A DNA stretch of 64,000 nucleotides from Nautilus pompilius (Eukaryota > Mollusca > Cephalopoda > Nautilida > Nautilidae): positions 1,240,001-1,304,000 of the forward strand of contig JACATO010000624.1 in the NCBI GenBank assembly GCA_018389105.1, read 5' to 3'. Position numbers and translations under genes: made by a program. Positions 60,892 to 64,000 of this stretch are shown here, in pieces. The notes beneath the pieces are model-generated. The model worked only from the letters and a program-made list of their open reading frames with translations. It made no database searches and was not told the DNA's origin. Position 1 is the stretch's first letter. Each line of letters opens with the position of its first letter.

Positions 60892-63800
60892 CTTCAGGAA
60901 TACCTCTCTTTATAGAAGGCTAGCATTTCACGGGGGCTTCGACTTTCGTGCGATAATGGAGAGTTTAAAATTACTTTCTGCTTTTTAAAAAAAACAAACT
61001 CCTATAAAATTATTTAAAGAACAACTGTTTTAATTTTGGCAAGACATCAGTTTATCGAGGCTCAATCTGACTGCAGCGGTTGGTGAAGCGGAAGTTTCTG
61101 TTTGGTCCAATCTGCAGCCTATATTTATGGCAGTGACGTCCGGAATATATTTAGATTCTAGAAAGAACGGTCAAAATAAAGCAGAAACCCGCCTTTCATT
61201 TCAGAAAATATTTGCCTCTACTCTGTTAGTATGTATTTACTGCACATGTGGCTTTATAACAGAAAAGTTTAATGCACTTTCACTATAGGTAGATATTTTA
61301 ATGATTTGTTAGTACATCTTTCTGATGATGGACAGTAGAGAGCCGAATGCGTCTTATCCTGGCTGAGGCCCCGTCATCGGGATCTGCTCGATTTGGCGGC
61401 TTCCTGCGACCTACAACACGGTTTATTCCGAAGCACACTGGCGTCATTCCTCAGCTAGACAGAGGATCTGTAGTAAGGCTTTGCTGTTTAGCCCCCTGCT
61501 GAACTTCGATGTAGTAGCTGATCGCTCGACTTGTTACCGTTGGTAGGGGTTTGAGCGCCAGACTAATGGTCTGGCTTCGTACGACGTCATGAACAGTTGC
61601 TAAAATGAAACTCCAGATTCCTATAGGCAAGCAATAGAGCCGGAAGAGATTATGTAAATGGTTTAAATAATACAGGTAAATATCTGTGTGAGAGTCTATG
61701 TGATTCAAACCTCATTAGTAGCATGATAGCTGGTATCATTTCATTTTCGATATTCATTCTGACATAACAATAGCAAACAATGTAATATTATTTCCGATAT
61801 TACTCGCTAATAACGAAAATATCCGTAATAACATGGAATAGCCATCTTAAATAATTCGAGGATGAAAAGATACTTATGTTAGCGCAGAAGTAATCGGTCT
61901 GCGAAAATAGGTACACAACCAGATTTTCAACGAAAGATATTTTCCTTACTTTCAGCGAAAGACTGAATTATTTATCACGTTCTTATTGAATCGGTCATTG
62001 ACAATCGAAGATAAATGCAATCATACATTGTCATTAATACAGGGACAGAGTAGCTCGCGCTAATTTATTGTCAGTTGATCACACAATGGCCAACATGAAG
62101 TTTTCGCGAACATGAGACTTTTTTTTATCCTGTAAGAAACAGGAGGGAGAAATGTCGTGTTTAAGAAGTGGAATAATAGAAAACCTGATGTGTAATACGT
62201 CAAGCTATGCATTCGTACAACCTACACGCCAGAACGAAATAAGCTAAAAAAGAAAAATAAAGAAGATTAAAACATTTTTTTAAATATCACTGGAAATGCA
62301 CATTTACATTTTGTTACAATTTTAATTCAGTGAACAATAAAACCAATGACATCTGTTATTCTACGGAAGGATGTTTTCCTCAAAAAACAACATTATTGAA
62401 TGTTGAAAATGAAACCTTGAGTTCCACAAATAAATATATAAAACTTTAAATTCAAAATCTTTTATTCATAAAGTATTTCAATCTTCTCTTGGATGAGGGC
62501 CTGGCTTATTCTCTGCATTTTATGATAATTTTTTGCCTAATTTTTTATTGTTTAGTTAGTAAAGAAATAAGTTAGTCTGAAATATTTTATGTATTTCTAT
62601 TAATTATCAAGTATTTTACTGCAGCTTTTGTGCTTTCTTTACTTTCATTACATACGCGCACTCTGGCGGCGATTATTGTAGATTCAGCAGTAAGGTAATC
62701 TAGGAATAAATGGGAGGATACTTAATAAATAAATGCGTGTCCAGAAGTTCCAAACAAAATTTTTTATTTACATGAACTGATCTTTTCACAGTCGCTTGGT
62801 ATAACTACATGACGTCCAGAATTACTGTACATCCGCAAATTCTGAACCTTTGTTTTGTTTTCAATTTAGCAGGGGTTTTTTTTAAATAATATTTTTATTT
62901 TAAATTTGAAAATTTCTGCTTTATAACTCTACAGTTACATCTGTACAAGAGATTTATATATTGAGATGTTCAGTACAGAGAACCAGTCAATATCAAATCA
63001 GCGTTCAATCGCCTTTAATTAAAGTGTATTTTTACCTTATAATAAGCAAAAAACGTTCAGAAACATATAATGGAATAATTTCGGCCATCACTGTATAAGC
63101 ACAAAAATAGCTGATCCATTTATGAAATAAATTATTAATGATTGCTACGATTTACAGAAAACATCCAATCAAAACCAGGAAGTTGTGCTGTTCTTTTAAA
63201 ATTGTCTTTATAAAAGAATTTGTCGGTCCAAACAATTTGTAGCTAGGATCGCATTTTTTATAAGTTGGGAAAACATTGACAAACTTTATTAAAATATGTT
63301 TAAAGTGTAGCAAGACTGCTGAACACTGATTCTTAGAAAATTACTTTTTCAATTCATTTCCTTAAAAAACACCAAATGAGGTAAAATGCTTTATACTGTC
63401 CAGTAGATTTCCCCACCACCATCGCTACCACTTTTGTTGTATTTCCATTTAGAGAGTTCTGAAAGTCCTAGTAAATGGTAAATGCCTCTTCTGACACCAC
63501 CAACTGTTTAACATCCAACAGTCTTTACTCTAGTTTCAAACTTTCTTCTTGCCTTATTACAGTATTTTCAATCTAACATCAGATCCATTAGATCCAAAAG
63601 TAATTTGTTGTCTTGTTGGTAGATATATTTTCAAATTATAATTTAAAAATAATTTCTATGTAATGATTAAAATAAGCCCTTGATTAGTACGAGTCATAGG
63701 AAAGTAATATACCAATGCGAGGCTTTATTATCAGTAAAACAAAATAAAACAATAAACATTTATTCTCGAATGCTTTAACGAAGTTACTTCTCCTTTACTG

Positions 63801-64000
63801 ACCTACACCTGGAAGCAATAATTTTTTTACTGTCTAACTGATCGGCAAACAGGTTCTTCCTTTTTCAGACGTCAAGATATCCGCCCCTGTCCACTGTTTT
63901 CGTTAATCTGCGAAACTATTATTTATTAGAAATCTGTACGGGCGAAGCTGATCATTTATTTAGCACATTTTGAAATCTAATGAAATTCACGTTAATTACC
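60892..64000. other. Intergenic, no gene recognised
   Basis: AT-rich to the window edge. A GC-richer patch at 61330-61600 contains an 85-codon minus-strand frame (61451-61708) without a recognisable domain. No repeat or RNA gene is visible. Confidence 0.55.

Overview
This window looks like intergenic DNA from an animal genome. It is AT-rich, full of stop codons in all frames, carries long microsatellites of (CT)n and (TTA)n type, and contains several families of metazoan cut-and-paste DNA transposons. An arthropod, possibly a chelicerate, is my best guess from the kinds of elements present; nothing in the sequence fixes the species. I could not identify any host protein-coding gene, tRNA or rRNA with confidence. 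Every protein similarity I can defend belongs to a mobile element, and all of those coding regions are broken.

Layout from left to right. A decayed Tc1-like transposase lies at about 1.85-2.5 kb. A (CT)34 tract is at 5.5 kb. A mariner element with TA target duplications and matching inverted ends lies at 8642-9723. A GC-rich island at 13.06-13.85 kb ends in an AATA tail and holds a series of short hairpins capped by CGAA; it looks like a retroposed RNA or the remains of a non-LTR element. At 19949-21733 is the first copy of a 1.8 kb element with CACTGGTCAAC inverted ends and a minus-strand gene for a zinc-cluster protein of uncertain family. A 65-bp tandem repeat is at 25.9 kb and a second Tc1-like relic at 30.2 kb. 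A second, almost identical copy of the CACTGG element lies at 38391-40176 in the same orientation. A poorly preserved element with ACCGGGT-like ends may occupy 44.4-45.06 kb. A hAT element of the BED-finger/Charlie type lies at 45685-48615, with an exact 8-bp target duplication, inserted into a degenerate 84-bp tandem repeat. Microsatellites cluster at 52.7-54.0 kb. A second mariner of the same family as the first lies at 59842-60889.

The elements are of clearly different ages. The two CACTGG copies are nearly identical to each other, differing at only a handful of positions I could find, and both carry the same frame break. They therefore look like recent copies of one already defective parent, presumably moved by a protein supplied from elsewhere. 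The mariners, the hAT and the Tc1 relics have accumulated stops, frameshifts and deletions, although the hAT and mariner ends are still clear. The long stretches between these elements hold only short ORFs of the kind expected by chance. The most interesting objects are the paired CACTGG elements and the CGAA-capped hairpin series in the GC-rich island.
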